DNA of 6,164 nucleotides. Source: Anaerolineae bacterium (GTDB lineage Bacteria > Chloroflexota > Anaerolineae > 4572-78 > J111). A program made the translations under genes and the position numbers. The notes beneath the pieces were generated by a model. It was not told the origin of the DNA. It did no database searches and saw only the letters and a list, made by a program, of their open reading frames with translations. The first letter of the stretch is position 1. The number at the start of each line of letters is the position of its first letter. The stretch lies in assembly GCA_020433785.1 (NCBI GenBank), contig JAGRCC010000290.1, forward strand, positions 1 to 6,164. Reading direction: 5' to 3'. Positions 4,977 through 6,164 of the stretch are shown here, piece by piece.

Positions 4977-6143
4977 ATGACATTCTTTGGCCTATTTGGT
5001 CCACCTAATGTGGATAAGTTATATGATAATCGCAATGTGAAAGGCTTAATTAAAGCTCTGGCTTACCAGGAAGATGCAACGATACGCCGGGCCGCAGCGA
5101 CAGCTTTGGGTAGATTTGGTAAACATACGGTAGAACTTCCGGCATTAGTAGATGCTCTTGTGAGAGCGTTACAAGATGTAGACAAGGGCGTACGCCAGGC
5201 CGCAGCTGAGGCTCTAGGTAAATCAGTTAATCAGGGGGCCATAGAACCGCTCATCAATACTTTGCAGGACCCGGATGAGGCCGTACGCCAGGCCGCAGCC
5301 ACGGCCCTAATCGCCTTTGGCGTGCAGGCGGTCCCCCCCCTTGTAACTGCATTAGATGATCAGGCCAGCGAACCGATGCATCGGGCGGCTGTAGCTCCCC
5401 TGGTAGCTGCCCTCAAACTTGACGATAAAACAACACGCCAGGCCACTATCAAAGGTTTAGAAAAGATTGGTGCGCCTGCTGTTGACCCGTTGCTGGCTGC
5501 CCTTCAAGATAGTCAGCCGGTTGTCCGGGGGACTGTCGCAACAGTATTGGGGAAAATTGGCGATGAAAAAGCTATCCGGCCATTACTCAATACCCTTAAG
5601 GACCAAAATAAGTCAGTCCGTGAGATTGCCGCCGGGTCATTGATCCTCATGGGCGCCTCGGTCATCGAGCCGGCACTGCAAGCGCTTAAAGAGGCCGATA
5701 ACGTCACAAGTCAGACTATTGTTAGGGTTTTGAGTGAACTTGGGGTAAAGGTATATATCGTTCTCTATCATCCCGATGCTGACAAGGCGCAGCATATCGC
5801 CAAGATTCTGGAGCAGGCCGATTATGAGATCCATATAGCCAGCAGTAGCGCCGAGGCTAAGCAACTGGTTGAGAGCCATCCCTGTGCTTTGACCATTACG
5901 TATCCTGCCGCCGATAGTTATGAGTCGAGCAAATGGCATAGCCCGCCCTCATCTAGCGTTAATCAAGCGTTGTTAGTGGAAATCCAGCAGTTTCTTCAGA
6001 AGCAACTGGCGGCAGAAACACCCATTTCTAAAAAGCCTGCGTCACCCTCATCCAGAGAAAAGTTGGAAAAGCAGTTGGATGATCTGGCTAACCAATATTC
6101 CTCAGTTAATTATGACTTTTCTAATTACGTGTCATGTAGTTAG
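4977..6143 (+). CDS. HEAT-repeat protein with degenerate receiver-like domain and helical tail
   Basis: 388-residue cytosolic protein. After a short lead (FGLFGPPNVDKL, residues 4-15, a common opening in HEAT/PBS-lyase-type repeat proteins) come about seven HEAT units in residues 20-256. Each has the pattern of a helix, D, V-R-x-x-A-A-x-x-L-G. Residues 257-311 look like the first half of a response-regulator receiver (strand, helix, strand, helix, strand) without the phospho-acceptor Asp. Residues 312-388 hold a Ser/Pro-rich linker, a helix (327-345), a second linker and a charged helix REKLEKQLDDLANQYSSV (360-377). No catalytic motif is visible; by family knowledge HEAT solenoids are scaffolds or protein-binding adaptors. 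The tail faintly resembles the short helical effector-associated modules that link parts of STAND/TIR-type systems, which is inference. It follows the P450 by 36 bp with a strong ribosome site. Oddities: a broken repeat register near residues 130-154 and a C8 run. Confidence 0.87.
   Translation: MTFFGLFGPPNVDKLYDNRNVKGLIKALAYQEDATIRRAAATALGRFGKHTVELPALVDALVRALQDVDKGVRQAAAEALGKSVNQGAIEPLINTLQDPDEAVRQAAATALIAFGVQAVPPLVTALDDQASEPMHRAAVAPLVAALKLDDKTTRQATIKGLEKIGAPAVDPLLAALQDSQPVVRGTVATVLGKIGDEKAIRPLLNTLKDQNKSVREIAAGSLILMGASVIEPALQALKEADNVTSQTIVRVLSELGVKVYIVLYHPDADKAQHIAKILEQADYEIHIASSSAEAKQLVESHPCALTITYPAADSYESSKWHSPPSSSVNQALLVEIQQFLQKQLAAETPISKKPASPSSREKLEKQLDDLANQYSSVNYDFSNYVSCS
5034..5744 (+). 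repeat. HEAT-repeat array (residues 20-256)
   Basis: Conserved Arg residues mark the units at 37, 73, 104, 136, 154, 184 and 215, and a last, weaker unit lies at about 227-256. Most intervals are 30-36 residues; 136 to 154 is only 18. At DNA level a 17-bp exact repeat (GTACGCCAGGCCGCAGC) occurs at 5190-5206 and 5283-5299. A near copy lies at 5083-5098 and a shorter one, ACGCCAGGCC, at 5435-5444, so several units stem from recent duplication or are kept alike by conversion. Confidence 0.85.
5745..5909 (+). other. Degenerate, half-length receiver-like domain (residues ~257-311)
   Basis: Predicted order: strand KVYIVLYHPD (258-267), helix ADKAQHIAKILEQAD (268-282), strand YEIHIASS (283-290), helix SAEAKQLVESHP (291-302), strand CALTITYPA (303-311). 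This matches the start of a receiver domain, including the gap between an acidic first loop and a 'gyev..a.s..eA' segment. The third strand ends in T-Y-P where a receiver has its phospho-acceptor Asp, and the second half of the fold is missing or unrecognisable. Phosphorylation is therefore unlikely; a binding role is the better guess. Homology is judged by pattern only. Confidence 0.45.
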
Positions 6144-6164
6144 TACAGTGTAAACAAAGAAAGG
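6144..6164 (+). other. Right edge, possible ribosome site of a further operon gene
   Basis: The last 21 bp carry no terminator-like hairpin and end in AAAGAAAGG, purine-rich like the site in front of the HEAT gene. This would fit another gene starting just beyond the window, in which case the operon goes on. The reading frame of the HEAT gene also remains open for seven codons after its TAG, to the window edge. Confidence 0.3.

Noticed and set aside
5637..5939. Open frame on the - strand within the HEAT gene
   Set aside because: Overlaps clear HEAT repeats on the + strand and shows no domain; chance frame.

Overview
The window holds four complete genes, all on the + strand and tightly packed, with no RNA genes, transposases or CRISPR arrays visible. 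Base composition looks balanced by eye. Three of the products (a multidomain TIR/STAND NTPase/TPR protein, a HEAT-repeat protein with a signalling-like C-terminal part, and a class I bacterial P450) fit a large-genome, multicellular-type bacterium such as a Chloroflexota member. A cyanobacterium or similar is possible, and this placement is inference only.

Layout. Positions 1-142 are a short leader with a degenerate 9-bp tandem repeat at the left edge. Positions 143-730 encode a cation-dependent-type SAM O-methyltransferase. A 66-bp gap (731-796) holds the best promoter candidate of the window (TTGATG, 17 nt, TGG-TACTAT), with an inverted repeat wrapped around its -10 element. Positions 797-3787 encode a 996-aa protein in which a complete TIR domain sits between the Walker A and Walker B motifs of a STAND-type NTPase, followed by a winged-helix region and eight gapless 34-residue TPRs. 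Its end overlaps by 14 bp the GTG start of a cytochrome P450 (3774-4940). After 36 bp and a very strong Shine-Dalgarno comes a HEAT-repeat protein (4977-6143) carrying a half-length receiver-like fold without a phospho-acceptor Asp and a short charged helical tail.

How they may work together. Overlap and spacing point to one operon from about 738 onward: TIR-STAND-TPR, P450, HEAT. The reading I favour is a signalling or conflict (immune-type) module. The TPR array would sense a ligand, the STAND NTPase would switch or oligomerise, and the embedded TIR (putative catalytic Glu retained) would act on NAD+ or make a nucleotide signal. The HEAT protein would be a scaffold or adaptor. The P450's place in such a module is unexplained. 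P450 genes do occur in signalling operons elsewhere (the actinobacterial conservons), and an O-methyltransferase lies next door, so a small-molecule tailoring role is the main alternative. The most unusual single observation is the TIR domain nested inside the NTPase core.
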